64,000 nucleotides of DNA from Mesorhizobium sp. B4-1-3 (GTDB lineage: Bacteria > Pseudomonadota > Alphaproteobacteria > Rhizobiales > Rhizobiaceae), in the NCBI RefSeq assembly GCF_006439355.1, contig NZ_VFTG01000028.1, positions 1 to 64,000 of the forward strand, given 5' to 3'. The translations under genes and the position numbers were made by a program. Below the pieces are notes generated by a model. That model searched no databases and was not told where the DNA came from. It saw only the letters and a program-made list of their open reading frames with translations. Positions 16,028-26,086 of the stretch are shown here, in pieces (positions within the stretch are counted from its first letter, which is position 1; each line of letters starts with the position of its first letter).

Positions 16028-17176
16028 ATGGTCGTTTCGCTTTCGCGCCGGGGGGAGGTCGAGCCATTCCACGCCATGGACATCCTCGCCGAAGCCAACC
16101 GGCTGAAGGCCACGGGCGTGCGCGTGGTGTCGATGGCGGTCGGCCAGCCGTCGGACCCTGCGCCGGTCGGTGTCCGCGAAGCGGCGGCCGCGGCGCTCAG
16201 GCACGGCCTCATCGGCTACACCGACGCCTTGGGCCTGGCCGACCTGCGCAAGGCGATCGCGGCGCATTATGGCGAGCACTACGGGGTTGACGTCGCGCCG
16301 TCGCGCATTGCCGTCACGACCGGCTCGTCGGCCGCCTTCAACCTCGCCTTCCTGGCCATGTTCGATCCGGGCGACCGCGTCGCCATCGCCGCGCCCGGCT
16401 ATCCGGCCTACCGCAACATCATGGCCGCGCTCGGTATCGAGATCGTCGAGATCGAGCTCGGCACGGACGCGTATCTGCACGCCGAGCATCTGAAGGCCGC
16501 GCATCGCGAGAAGCCGCTCAAGGGCGTGCTGTTCGCCAGCCCCGCCAATCCGACCGGTGCGGTGATTCCCGCACAGGAACTTGCCGCACTGGTCAAGACG
16601 GCCGAGGAGCTCGGCATCGCCGTGATCTCGGATGAGATCTATCACCGGCTCGCCTACGGGGCGCCGGACGTCACCGCGCTGGGGCATGGCGCCGGCGTCA
16701 CCGTGATCAACTCTTTCTCGAAATACTATTGCATGACCGGCTGGCGCATCGGCTGGATGGTGTTGCCGGAAGAACTGGTGCGGCCGGTCGAGCGCGTCGC
16801 GCAGAGCCTCTACATCTCGCCGCCGGAACTGTCGCAGATCGCGGCGATCGAGGCCTTCAAGGCGACGGAGGAGCTCGAAAAGGTGAAGGCGCGCTATGCC
16901 TGGAACCGCGACCTTCTGATGAAGCGTCTGCCGGAACTCGGCTTCGCGCTCGCGGCACCGATGGACGGCGCTTTCTATGCCTTCTGCGATGTGACCCGCC
17001 ACACCAATGACAGCATGGCCTTTGCCCGCAAGATGCTGGCCGAGGCGCATGTGGCGGCGACGCCCGGCCGAGATTTCGACCCGCTGCAGGGTCACCGCAC
17101 CATGCGCTTTTCCTATGCCGGCAGCCATCACGACATGGTCGAGGCGCTGGCGCGCGTCGAACGCTGGCTGAAATAG
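16028..17176 (+). CDS. PLP-dependent aminotransferase (class I/II)
   Basis: The 382-residue cytosolic enzyme is a fold-type I aminotransferase. Landmarks: IGYTDALGLADLRKAIA near the N-terminus, SPANPTGAVIP (contacts the cofactor), SDEIYH with the cofactor-binding Asp, and the Schiff-base lysine near residue 232 in NSFSKYYCMTGWRIGW. This resembles aspartate or aromatic aminotransferases of subgroup I-gamma; the amino acid used is unknown. The ATG at 16028 follows GAGG; longer readings lack a ribosome site. glsA follows after five bases. Confidence 0.92.
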   Translation: MVVSLSRRGEVEPFHAMDILAEANRLKATGVRVVSMAVGQPSDPAPVGVREAAAAALRHGLIGYTDALGLADLRKAIAAHYGEHYGVDVAPSRIAVTTGSSAAFNLAFLAMFDPGDRVAIAAPGYPAYRNIMAALGIEIVEIELGTDAYLHAEHLKAAHREKPLKGVLFASPANPTGAVIPAQELAALVKTAEELGIAVISDEIYHRLAYGAPDVTALGHGAGVTVINSFSKYYCMTGWRIGWMVLPEELVRPVERVAQSLYISPPELSQIAAIEAFKATEELEKVKARYAWNRDLLMKRLPELGFALAAPMDGAFYAFCDVTRHTNDSMAFARKMLAEAHVAATPGRDFDPLQGHRTMRFSYAGSHHDMVEALARVERWLK

Positions 17177-17181
17177 AAGCC

Positions 17182-18111
17182 GTGCCGGAACTCGACCAGG
17201 CACTTGCGGAAGTAGCCGCCGAGATGGCGGAGCGTCGCGATCGCGGCGACGTGGCGACCTACATCCCGCAACTCGGCAAGGTCGATCCGAAGAAATTCGG
17301 CATTGCCGCGGTGACCAATGACGGCCGCGTCATCCTTGCCGGCGATGCCGACCAGCCCTTCTCGATCCAAAGCGTCTCGAAAGTCTTCACGCTCACGCTG
17401 GCGTTGGGCAAGGTCGGCGATGCGCTGTGGCATCGCGTCGGTCGCGAGCCGTCCGGCAATCCGTTCAACTCGATCGTCCAGCTCGAGCACGAGAACGGCA
17501 TCCCGCGCAATCCGTTCATCAATGCCGGCGCCATTGTCGTCTCAGACGTCCTGCTTGCCGGCCATCAGCCGCGCGAGGCGATCGGCGAAATCCTGCGCTT
17601 CATCCAGTTCCTCGCCGATGACGAGACGATCATCATCGACCGCGAAGTCGCGGCATCCGAGCGGGCCACCGGCTACCGCAATTTCGCTTTGGCCAACTAC
17701 ATGAAATCCTTCGGCAATCTCCATCATGAGCCGGAGCTGGCGCTGGGCGTCTATTTCCACCATTGCGCGATCGCCATGAGCTGCCGCCAGCTTGCCATGG
17801 CCGGCCGCTTCCTGGCCAACGGCGGCAGGAACCCGGCGACGGGGCATTCCGTCGTGTCGGCCGAGCGGGCCCGCCGCATCGGCGCGCTGATGCTGACCTG
17901 CGGCCATTATGACGGCTCCGGCGATTTCGCCTTCCGCGTCGGCATTCCGGGCAAAAGCGGCGTCGGCGGCGGCATCCTCGGCATCGTGCCGGGGGTGGCG
18001 TCGTTGGCGGTGTGGTCGCCCGGTCTCAACGAGAACGGTAACTCCAAGCTCGGCTCCATCGCGCTCGAGAAGCTCGCCCGGATGATGAGCTGGTCGATCT
18101 TCGCGCCGTAG
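17182..18111 (+). CDS. glsA: Glutaminase
   Basis: It hydrolyses glutamine to glutamate and ammonia. The 309-residue protein belongs to the serine-dependent beta-lactamase-like glutaminase family: the S-x-x-K pair is Ser64 and Lys67 in FSIQSVSKVF, and NPFINAGAIVV and GNLHHEPELALGVYF are conserved substrate-pocket regions. It starts at a GTG five bases after the aminotransferase stop codon, so the two are co-transcribed; the glutamate made could feed the transamination. Confidence 0.96.
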   Translation: MPELDQALAEVAAEMAERRDRGDVATYIPQLGKVDPKKFGIAAVTNDGRVILAGDADQPFSIQSVSKVFTLTLALGKVGDALWHRVGREPSGNPFNSIVQLEHENGIPRNPFINAGAIVVSDVLLAGHQPREAIGEILRFIQFLADDETIIIDREVAASERATGYRNFALANYMKSFGNLHHEPELALGVYFHHCAIAMSCRQLAMAGRFLANGGRNPATGHSVVSAERARRIGALMLTCGHYDGSGDFAFRVGIPGKSGVGGGILGIVPGVASLAVWSPGLNENGNSKLGSIALEKLARMMSWSIFAP

Positions 18112-18113
18112 AA

Positions 18114-18142
18114 GCAATTGCAGGAAAAGTGCGCAGCGGTTG
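18114..18142 (+). repeat. Palindromic repeat, family A, half copy
   Basis: Only the left half is present: GCAATTGCAGG, the AAAAGTGCGCAGCGG core and TT. It begins two bases after the glsA stop codon. Together with the inverse copy at 18192-18234 it could form a long stem in the glsA mRNA tail. Confidence 0.65.
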
Positions 18143-18191
18143 GGCTCGGCGACTTCGCCGTAGGCGTCCGCCGCTCTATCTCCTTGTTTAC

Positions 18192-18234
18192 GCAATTCCG
18201 GGCGGAAAACCGCTCACACTTTTCCTGGAATTGC
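18192..18234 (-). repeat. Palindromic repeat, family A, inverse copy
   Basis: Arms GCAATTCC and GGAATTGC bound a complete copy read on the minus strand, with the core CGCTCACACTTTTCC on the plus strand. It is flanked by TTGTTTAC, the same tail found beyond the copies at 28661 and 52967. Confidence 0.75.
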
Positions 18235-18433
18235 TCCAGCACCGCAGCAGCGCTCATGTGACACGGAATGGATCCTCGGGTCTGCGCTGCGTCGCTTCGC
18301 TCCTTGCTCCGCCCCTGGATGACGACTGAATGGGCGTTTCGTCCAACCGCCAAGGCATGCCACCTGCCAACGCAAACATAGCGACCGGTCAAAATCCCTG
18401 TGCTGGGGAACTAGGGCAATGCGCCTGGGAAAT

Positions 18434-18464
18434 GAAAAATCCCGCGCCGGATGCGGCGCGGGAT
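18434..18464 (-). terminator. Rho-independent terminator of rne
   Basis: ATCCCGCGCC (18439-18448) and GGCGCGGGAT (18455-18464) form a perfect 10-bp stem. On the minus strand it is followed by TTTTTCATTT. It lies 33 bases past the rne stop codon. Confidence 0.85.
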
Positions 18465-18496
18465 CTGGAGAAATTCAGTCTAACGACCTGAAAGAC

Positions 18497-21454
18497 TTAG
18501 AAAAAACCCTTGCGCTGCCACCAGCCGGCGCGCTTCGGCTTGTCCTCGGCTTTAGCCTCGTCAGAAACGTTCGAGGACACGACGGGAACAACTGGCGCGT
18601 CCATCGCCTGCGGCTTGCGCCGCGTCGGATGCGCGTTGGCGGCAGGCTCCGCCTCGGCAGCCGCGGGAACGGCAGCCGCCGGCTCCGACTCGGGCTCGAC
18701 AGCCTCGGGCGCGACCTGGGCTTCCGCCACAGGCTCCGACACCGTCTCGGCGACGGTTTCCTCGGCGACCTTTTTGGCTCGTGAACGACGCGGCTTCTTC
18801 GGCTTTTCGGCCGTCTCGGCATCGTCATTGGCGGCGGCGGGAGCAACAGGCTGCTCGGGCGCAGCTGCCACGACTGGTTCACCGGCGGCCTCCTCACCTT
18901 CCGCCGCTTCGTCCTCGGTGTCGCCGACAGTCTCGCCGGCAGCGGCCTCCGAAGCTTCGTCCTCGCGCCGATTGCGCTTGCCGCCGCGCTTGCCCCGCCG
19001 ACGCTTCTTGGCCGAGCCTTCCTCGGTTGCCGTCGCCACGGCTTCGCCGCCGGCGGTCACCTCTTGGGCTGCCTCTTCCGTTGCCTCATCACCGGCTTCG
19101 CCGGCTTCCTCCGGCGCGGCAGCGGCTTCGCCATCGTGCTCGCGGTCGCGATCCCGGCCGCCGCGCCGCCGCCGGCGCTTGCGGCGCCTGCGGCCTTCGC
19201 CCTCCTCGGAACGCTGCTGGTGCTGGCCCTGCTGTTGCGGGTGGCGCGGCTGGTCGGCCTGCACCGAAACCTCTTCTTCCTCTTCCTCGACGATGATCTC
19301 GTCTTCGGGCTCCTCCGGCTCGGCATAGGCCGGCAGGCTGCGCACCTCGACAAAGCCCTCCGGCTTCTCGGCAATGGCGCCGCGGAAGATCGCATAATGC
19401 TGGGTGCCGAGCGTCTCGTCAGCCTCGATCGTGATGGTCAAGCCGAAACGCGCTTCGAGCTCCACCAGATTGGCGCGCTTGTGGTTAAGCACATAGAGCG
19501 CGGTCGCGGCCGGCGTGCGCACGATGATGTGGCTGCGCGAATCCTTGAGCAGGAATTCCTCGATCGCTCGCACCACCATCAGCGCCACGGAGGAATCGGA
19601 ACGCACGTGGCCGGTACCGCCGCAATGCGGGCAGGGCTTCATGGTCGATTCCAGCACGCTGGCGCGGATGCGCTGGCGCGACATTTCCATCAGGCCGAAA
19701 TGCGAGATACGGCCGACCTGGATGCGCGCGCGGTCGTTCTTGAGGTGATCCTTCAGCCGCTTCTCGACAGCGCGGTTGTTGCGGTTCTCCTCCATGTCGA
19801 TGAAGTCGATGACGATGAGACCGGCAAGGTCGCGCAGCCTGAGTTGGCGGGCAACTTCCTCGGCCGCTTCCAGATTGGTGTGTAGCGCGGTCTCCTCGAT
19901 CGAATGCTCCTTGGTGGAGCGGCCGGAGTTGACGTCGATCGAAACCAGCGCCTCGGTCTGGTTGATGATGATGTAGCCGCCGCTCTTCAGCGTCACCTGC
20001 GGCTGCAGCATGCGGTCGAGTTGCGCCTCGATGCCGTTGCGCACGAAGATCGGCGTCGTGTCGCGGTAGGGCTGAACCACCTTGGCGTGGCTCGGCATCA
20101 GCATGCGCATGAAGTCCTTGGCCTCGCGGTAGCCGTCCTCGCCGGAGACCAGGATCTCGTCGATATCCTTGTTGTAGAGGTCGCGCACCGAGCGCTTGAT
20201 CAGGCTGCCTTCCTCATAGACTAGGGCAGGAGCCGTGGATTGCAGCGTGAGGTTGCGGACGTTCTCCCACAGCCGCATCAGATATTCGTAATCGCGCTTG
20301 ATCTCGGCCTTGGTGCGGCTCTCGCCGGCGGTGCGCAGGATGACGCCCATGCCTTGCGGCACTTCGAGGTCGGCGACGACCTCCTTCAGGCGCTTGCGGT
20401 CCTGCGCGTTGGTGATCTTGCGCGAGATGCCGCCGCCGCGCGCCGTGTTGGGCATCAGCACCGAATAGCGGCCGGCAAGCGAGAGATACGTGGTGAGCGC
20501 CGCGCCCTTGTTGCCGCGCTCTTCCTTGACCACCTGCACCAAAAGGATCTGGCGGCGCTTGATGACTTCCTGGATCTTGTACTGGCGACGCACCGGTTTG
20601 CGACGGTTGCGGATCTCCTCCAGCGCGTCCTCGGCACCGACCGATTCGACCTCATGCTCGTCGGAATGCGAGGACGAGACATCCTCCAGCATGCCGCGAT
20701 CATGGTCGCTTGCGGCGGCTTCGCCGCCCTGTTCGGGCTGGTCCGTCTGCGGGACGGCTTCGGAAATCACGTCGGCGTCGACGCTCGCGGCGATAGATGT
20801 GGGGCCGCCTTCGGACGGTTTGCCGTCCTCGTCGCCGTCGGCATCATCGGCCGTCACGGCGTCGCCGCCGGTCTCGGCGGCAGGGTCCTCAGCCGTTCCC
20901 GACGCAGCCTCGACGGCTTCGGAGACCGTTTCGACCTTTTCAGCCTCGGCGGTCTCGACGCCGGCATCCCCGGCAGCGGCTTCCTCGGTCGCTATGGCTT
21001 CAGCCGGGCTTTCCCCGCTTTCAGGCGATGCCGCGACTTCGGCCTCGTGCTTGTGCTCGCCGCGGTCGCGGTTCTTGCCGCCGCGACGCCGGTTGCGCCG
21101 GCCGCCGCGATCGCGCGCCTGCTGCTCTTCGCCGTTCTCGGCTTCCTCGTCATCTTCGTCCTCGGCCTCCTGCGCTTCGGCGCGCAGCAAAGCCTGACGG
21201 TCGGCGACCGGGATCTGGTAATAATCGGGATGAATTTCACTGAAGGCGAGGAAACCGTGACGGTTGCCGCCATACTCGACAAAGGCTGCCTGGAGTGAAG
21301 GTTCGACGCGGGTTACGCGGGCGAGGTAGATGTTTCCTTTGAGCTGCTTCTTGTCCTGGGATTCAAAGTCGAATTCTTCGATGCGGTTACCGCGAACGAC
21401 TACAACGCGTGTTTCCTCCGGGTGGGAGGCGTCTATCAGCATCTTGTTGGGCAT
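18497..21454 (-). CDS. rne: Ribonuclease E
   Basis: RNase E makes the main endonucleolytic cuts in mRNA decay and rRNA/tRNA processing and scaffolds the degradosome. The 985-residue protein has the catalytic half: S1 domain from about residue 36, DNase I-like site with IDVNSGRST and IVIDFIDM (the metal-binding Asp residues), and the CPHCGGTGH zinc link near 612. The S1 domain is split by about 190 acidic, low-complexity residues (about 92-285), as usual in Alphaproteobacteria. The tail beyond about 720 is Arg- and Glu-rich (binding sites for partners and RNA) and ends in WWQRKGFF. It is transcribed from a long leader. Confidence 0.97.
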   Translation of the reverse strand: MPNKMLIDASHPEETRVVVVRGNRIEEFDFESQDKKQLKGNIYLARVTRVEPSLQAAFVEYGGNRHGFLAFSEIHPDYYQIPVADRQALLRAEAQEAEDEDDEEAENGEEQQARDRGGRRNRRRGGKNRDRGEHKHEAEVAASPESGESPAEAIATEEAAAGDAGVETAEAEKVETVSEAVEAASGTAEDPAAETGGDAVTADDADGDEDGKPSEGGPTSIAASVDADVISEAVPQTDQPEQGGEAAASDHDRGMLEDVSSSHSDEHEVESVGAEDALEEIRNRRKPVRRQYKIQEVIKRRQILLVQVVKEERGNKGAALTTYLSLAGRYSVLMPNTARGGGISRKITNAQDRKRLKEVVADLEVPQGMGVILRTAGESRTKAEIKRDYEYLMRLWENVRNLTLQSTAPALVYEEGSLIKRSVRDLYNKDIDEILVSGEDGYREAKDFMRMLMPSHAKVVQPYRDTTPIFVRNGIEAQLDRMLQPQVTLKSGGYIIINQTEALVSIDVNSGRSTKEHSIEETALHTNLEAAEEVARQLRLRDLAGLIVIDFIDMEENRNNRAVEKRLKDHLKNDRARIQVGRISHFGLMEMSRQRIRASVLESTMKPCPHCGGTGHVRSDSSVALMVVRAIEEFLLKDSRSHIIVRTPAATALYVLNHKRANLVELEARFGLTITIEADETLGTQHYAIFRGAIAEKPEGFVEVRSLPAYAEPEEPEDEIIVEEEEEEVSVQADQPRHPQQQGQHQQRSEEGEGRRRRKRRRRRGGRDRDREHDGEAAAAPEEAGEAGDEATEEAAQEVTAGGEAVATATEEGSAKKRRRGKRGGKRNRREDEASEAAAGETVGDTEDEAAEGEEAAGEPVVAAAPEQPVAPAAANDDAETAEKPKKPRRSRAKKVAEETVAETVSEPVAEAQVAPEAVEPESEPAAAVPAAAEAEPAANAHPTRRKPQAMDAPVVPVVSSNVSDEAKAEDKPKRAGWWQRKGFF

Positions 21455-22101
21455 TATTTTGTTTCCTGCCGGCAGCCGACGGCCGCAGCCGGCGTGGCAA
21501 TGCCCGCCGCTGTGCGCCTGTATCTGTGTGCATGCCGGATAATTGAATGTCCGCTAGCCGCCGTTTCAGCGCCATGGCGGTGCCGCCCGCAGCCACTATG
21601 GCGCGGTTCGATGCGGACCTTTCCATGATTGCGCTTGAAACCATCGGCACCCAGCAGAACCTTTTGAACCAAAGCCCGGACTGTGCCGGACCAGCTTGTT
21701 TGCTCACGAAGAGCCGGCGCGGGGCAAACCCGGCCGTTTTCCTCACGCAAGCGATTCCCCCGCCACGGGAGCACGCCTGCGAAAATCGTCGCGACCACCT
21801 GAGCCTGGAAGGATAGCGGAGCCGCCTTTGCATCCGACCTTTGGCAGGAAACTGCTGAGGCGAGCGGTTCCAGGATTGCAGTGATCCAACGTCGCTTTTA
21901 TGATTTGGCGGGATGGAAGGCAACCCCGATTTCGGATGCCGGCAAAAAGCGCTTCCGCAGGGGGAGATGCCTTTCGTCGCGCCTCATGAAAGGCTTGGTT
22001 AACCTTCTCTGAATACCAATCGTTAATCGAGTTGGTGGCCTGACAGGCACTCTGCAGGAAGGCTGGGCGCAATGCGCCGAACCGGGAGCGACGGATAAGA
22101 G
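21455..22101. other. 647-bp divergent gap: rne leader and amidase promoter region
   Basis: No protein gene is supported here on either strand. The half next to rne (minus strand) is GC-rich and probably a long 5' untranslated leader; rne leaders are used for autoregulation in enterobacteria, and a similar use here is inferred. The half next to the amidase contains GGTTAACC near 22004 and a TAATCGAG element near 22024, possible promoter parts. No known RNA family was recognised. Confidence 0.4.
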
Positions 22102-23352
22102 ATGGGATCGGCGGGCGCCGCAGACAAGAAGGGTAGGGCCGCCGGGCATGTCCTACGCATGGCCTGGGCCGCCTTGCTGCTGACCGTCCTGTCCTATTTC
22201 GGTGCCGCGCACGCCGATACCCTGCTTGGAGCGACAGGCTACAAGATGGCCGGCGATGCCACGAAGATGCGCATCGTCGTGAATTTCGACCGCGAGCCGG
22301 ACGTCAAATGGTTCCTGCTGCGCGGCCCCAATCGCCTGGTCATCGACCTGCCGCGCACACGATTCGCCCTTGACGCCAAGGATGTGAAGCCGCGCGGGCT
22401 TGTACGGGCCGTCTGCTATGGCGATCAGGGACACGGCTCGCGCCTGATCCTCACCGGCAAGGGTCCTTTCGCCGTCGACAGGCTCGACGTGCTCAAAAAT
22501 GATGATGGCGGCTACCGCATCGCCATCGACATGTCGGCGGCTTCCGAGCGGGAATTCGACGAGGCGCTGGCCAACCAGTCGCTGACAACGGGTTCGACCG
22601 TTTCGACCGAAAAGGGCGAGCGGATCGGCACCGGACCGATCTCGGCGCCCGGCCATCGCTTCACGGTGGTGATCGACCCGGGCCATGGGGGCGTCGATGG
22701 CGGGGCAGAAAGCTCCGCCGGCACGGTCGAGAAGGACGTCACGCTCGCCTTTGCCAAGGAACTGCGCGACAGGCTGGCCGCGGTCGGCAAATACGATGTC
22801 TATATGACGCGCGACAACGACGTCTATCTGGCGCTGGACGAACGCGTGCGCATCGCGCGCCAGCACGAGGCCGATCTCTTGATCTCCATCCATGCCGATA
22901 CGATCGCCGTCAAAGGTCTGCGTGGCGCCACGGTCTACACGCTCTCGGACAAGGCTTCCGACCCGGAGGCCCAGGCGCTTGCCGATCGCGAGAACCTTTC
23001 CGATCAGTTCGCCGGGATGAAGATCGAGGACGACAACAAGGAAGTCACCGACATCCTGATCGACCTGATCCGCCGCGAAACCCATGGTTTCTCGATGAGC
23101 TTCGCCCATACGCTCGTCGGTCAGCTGTCGACCAGCGTCGGCCTCATCAACAATCCGCAGCGTTCGGCCGGCTTCAGGGTGCTCAAGGCTCCCGATGTGC
23201 CGTCCGTTCTGGTCGAGCTCGGCTATCTTTCCAACGTCAAGGACGAGGCGCAACTGCTCAACGCCGACTGGCGCGCCAAGGCGGCGCAGAGCATAACCAA
23301 CGCGGTCGCCCTGTTTGCCGCGGCCAAGGCCGGAACCGCGACGGGCGGCTGA
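22102..23352 (+). CDS. N-acetylmuramoyl-L-alanine amidase (AmiC type)
   Basis: The 416-residue periplasmic enzyme cuts the amide bond between MurNAc and the stem peptide, needed for daughter cell separation. It has a signal peptide (to about residue 38), an AMIN domain (about 45-150) that directs it to septal peptidoglycan, and an Amidase_3 domain. Zinc and catalytic positions are visible: DPGHGG near 193-198, Glu in GTVEKDVTL, His in SIHAD and Glu in VLVELGYLSN. The mrcA gene follows 229 bases later in the same direction. Confidence 0.94.
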   Translation: MGSAGAADKKGRAAGHVLRMAWAALLLTVLSYFGAAHADTLLGATGYKMAGDATKMRIVVNFDREPDVKWFLLRGPNRLVIDLPRTRFALDAKDVKPRGLVRAVCYGDQGHGSRLILTGKGPFAVDRLDVLKNDDGGYRIAIDMSAASEREFDEALANQSLTTGSTVSTEKGERIGTGPISAPGHRFTVVIDPGHGGVDGGAESSAGTVEKDVTLAFAKELRDRLAAVGKYDVYMTRDNDVYLALDERVRIARQHEADLLISIHADTIAVKGLRGATVYTLSDKASDPEAQALADRENLSDQFAGMKIEDDNKEVTDILIDLIRRETHGFSMSFAHTLVGQLSTSVGLINNPQRSAGFRVLKAPDVPSVLVELGYLSNVKDEAQLLNADWRAKAAQSITNAVALFAAAKAGTATGG

Positions 23353-23581
23353 CCCGCCGCACCAACTCGCAACCGCCGGCCCCATGCAACCACAAGCAGC
23401 GTTGCATGAGGACAACACCCGGCGCTATTATTCGGCAACCGAGTCCTCAAATGTCGCGCTGCCGTATTTTGTCCACATGCTCGCGACATGGGTTTTTGAT
23501 TGCGGATTGGGACCGCCCCGGGAAGCTTGCGCGACTGTCGGCTTCGTTTAGGAAATTCCCGAACCTCGGACTGGAGCGGGC

Positions 23582-26038
23582 ATGATTCGTCTCATCGGCT
23601 ATTTCTTCGGCATCGGCACGACGCTGGCGCTGCTGGTGGCGGCCGGCCTTGCCATCTATATCAGCCATCTGACGAAGGACCTGCCCGACTACGAGGTTTT
23701 GGCCAAATACGAACCGCCGGTGACGACGCGCATTCACGCCTCCGACGGGTCGCTGATGGCCGAATATGCGCGCGAACGGCGCCTCTATCTGCCGATCCAG
23801 GCCATTCCGGACCGCGTCAAGGCCGCTTTCATGTCGGCCGAGGACAAGAACTTCTACAACCATCCCGGCATCGACATCACCGGCCTCGGCCGCGCGATTG
23901 TCGTCAACTTGCAGAACTTCGGCTCAGGCAGGCGCCAGGTCGGCGCCTCTACGATCACACAGCAGGTGGCGAAGAATTTCCTGCTCACCTCCGACCAGAC
24001 CTATGAGCGTAAGATCAAGGAGATGATCCTGGCCTTCCGCATCGAGCAGGCCTATTCGAAGGACCGCATCCTGGAGCTCTATCTCAACGAAATCTTCTTC
24101 GGGTTCGGCGCGTACGGTGTCGCGGGCGCCGCGCTCACCTATTTCGACAAGTCGGTCAACGAGCTGACGGTCGCGGAAGCAGCCTATCTCGCCTCGCTGC
24201 CGAAAGGCCCGAACAACTATCATCCCTTCAAGCATGCCGATCGCGCGCTCGAGCGCCGCAACTGGGTCATCGACCAGATGGTCCAGAACGGCTACGTCAC
24301 CCGCGAGGAGGGCGACAAGGCCAAGGCTGAACCGCTCGGCGTGACGCCGCGCCGCAACGGCTCCTATCTCTTTGCCGGCGAGTACTTCACCGAGGAAGTC
24401 CGCCGCCAGATCATCTCCCGCTATGGCGAGAACGCGCTTTACGAGGGCGGCCTGTCGGTGCGGACCACGCTCGACCCGAAGATCCAGCTCATCGCGCGCA
24501 AGGCGATGCAGAACGGCCTGCTCAAATACGACATGCTGCGCGGCTATCGCGGTCCGGTCACGCATATCGATGTGTCGGGCGACTGGGGCGTGCCGCTCGG
24601 CAACGTCAAGGGCCTCGAGGACGTGCCGGAATGGACGCTGGCCGTCGTGCTGGACAGTTCGGCGAGTGGCCTCACCATCGGCCTTCAGCCGGCGCGACAG
24701 GTTTCCGGCGACCTCGTCAAGGAGCGCATCCAGGGCACCGTCAGCAAGGAAGACATGGGCTTTGCCATGCGCCACTTCGTCAATGGCAAGTCCGTCAGGG
24801 CGAAATCCCCGGCGGAAGTGCTGGAGTCCGGCGACGTGATCTTCGTACAGAAGAACGAAGGCTCCGACAACACCTACAAGCTGCGCCAGGTGCCGGAGGT
24901 CGAGGGCGGCCTCGTCGCCATGGATCCGCATACCGGCCGCGTGCTCGCCATGGTCGGCGGCTTTTCCTATGCGCAATCGGAGTTCAACCGCGCTACCCAG
25001 GCGATGCGCCAGCCCGGCTCGTCGTTCAAGCCGATCGTCTATTCGGCGGCGCTCGACAATGGCTACACGCCAGCATCCGTCATCATGGACGGTCCGATCA
25101 CGATCCAGAGCGGCAACACCACCTGGACGCCGAAGAACTATGACGGCACGGTCGCCGGCCCGGCCACCTTGCGCTCCGGCATCGAGAAGTCGCGCAACCT
25201 GATGACCGTGCGGCTCGCCAACGACATGGGCATGAAGCTGGTCGTGGAATATGCCGAGCGCTTCGGCGTCTACGACCATCTGGCGCCCTATCTGCCGATG
25301 GCGCTGGGTTCCGGCGAGACGACCGTCATGCGCATGGTGTCGGCCTATTCGATCATGGCCAATGGCGGCAAATCGATCAAACCCTCGCTGATCGACCGCA
25401 TCCAGGACCGCTACGGCAAGACGGTGTTCAAGCAGGACGAGCGCGGCTGCGAAGGCTGCAACGCCACCGAATGGAAGAACCAGCCGGAGCCGGAGCTGGT
25501 CGACAATTCCGAGCAGGTGCTCGACCCGATGACCGCCTACCAGATTACCTCGATGATGGAAGGCGTGGTCCAGCGCGGCACGGGCGCCACCATCGGCGAG
25601 CTTGGCCGCCACATCGCCGGCAAGACCGGCACGACCAACGACGAGAAGGACGCCTGGTTCATCGGTTACACGCCAAACCTCGTCGTGGGCCTCTATATGG
25701 GTTTCGATACGCCGAAAGGCCTTGGCAAGGGCGCGACCGGCGGCGGCTTGGCGGCGCCGATCTTCAAGGACTTCATGCGCGTGGCGCTTGACGGCAAGCC
25801 GAACACCGACTTCCAGGTTCCGGACGGCATGAAGCTGATCGCCATCAACCGCAAGACCGGCATGCGCGCCGCCGAAGGCGATCCCAACACCATCGTCGAG
25901 GCATTCAAGCCCGGCACCGGACCGGCCGACAGCTACTGGGTGATCGGCATGGGCGCCGACGGCTCCAACGGTTCCGGCGCAGGACTGTCGCCGCAGGCCA
26001 ATCAGGCCATCCAGGACGGCGGCGGCGGCCTCTACTGA
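23582..26038 (+). CDS. mrcA: Penicillin-binding protein 1A
   Basis: This bifunctional cell-wall enzyme polymerises glycan strands and cross-links peptides. The 818-residue protein has one N-terminal membrane anchor (about 5-28), a glycosyltransferase (GT51) domain with the catalytic Glu87 in SAEDKNFYNHPG, an OB-like domain, and a transpeptidase domain with the active Ser in PGSSFKP near 480, SRN, and KTGTT near 680. Between the last two motifs is a CEGC pair (RGCEGCNATEW). It follows the amidase gene and precedes prfB, a conserved order. Confidence 0.96.
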   Translation: MIRLIGYFFGIGTTLALLVAAGLAIYISHLTKDLPDYEVLAKYEPPVTTRIHASDGSLMAEYARERRLYLPIQAIPDRVKAAFMSAEDKNFYNHPGIDITGLGRAIVVNLQNFGSGRRQVGASTITQQVAKNFLLTSDQTYERKIKEMILAFRIEQAYSKDRILELYLNEIFFGFGAYGVAGAALTYFDKSVNELTVAEAAYLASLPKGPNNYHPFKHADRALERRNWVIDQMVQNGYVTREEGDKAKAEPLGVTPRRNGSYLFAGEYFTEEVRRQIISRYGENALYEGGLSVRTTLDPKIQLIARKAMQNGLLKYDMLRGYRGPVTHIDVSGDWGVPLGNVKGLEDVPEWTLAVVLDSSASGLTIGLQPARQVSGDLVKERIQGTVSKEDMGFAMRHFVNGKSVRAKSPAEVLESGDVIFVQKNEGSDNTYKLRQVPEVEGGLVAMDPHTGRVLAMVGGFSYAQSEFNRATQAMRQPGSSFKPIVYSAALDNGYTPASVIMDGPITIQSGNTTWTPKNYDGTVAGPATLRSGIEKSRNLMTVRLANDMGMKLVVEYAERFGVYDHLAPYLPMALGSGETTVMRMVSAYSIMANGGKSIKPSLIDRIQDRYGKTVFKQDERGCEGCNATEWKNQPEPELVDNSEQVLDPMTAYQITSMMEGVVQRGTGATIGELGRHIAGKTGTTNDEKDAWFIGYTPNLVVGLYMGFDTPKGLGKGATGGGLAAPIFKDFMRVALDGKPNTDFQVPDGMKLIAINRKTGMRAAEGDPNTIVEAFKPGTGPADSYWVIGMGADGSNGSGAGLSPQANQAIQDGGGGLY

Positions 26039-26086
26039 TCCCCTGCATTCCGGAATGGCCGGCGTCTTATTCCTGGACCGTGACCT

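Larger units (their letters stand above)
18112..18433. other. Repeat-rich intergenic region between glsA and rne
   Basis: This gap between convergent genes has no coding signal. It holds an inverted pair of family A repeats (18114-18142 and 18192-18234) and, at about 18266-18330, a GC-rich element (GGGTCTGCGCTGCGTCGC...CCTGGATGACGAC) of a type I associate with Mesorhizobium intergenic repeats. No second copy of the latter is in the window. Confidence 0.5.
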
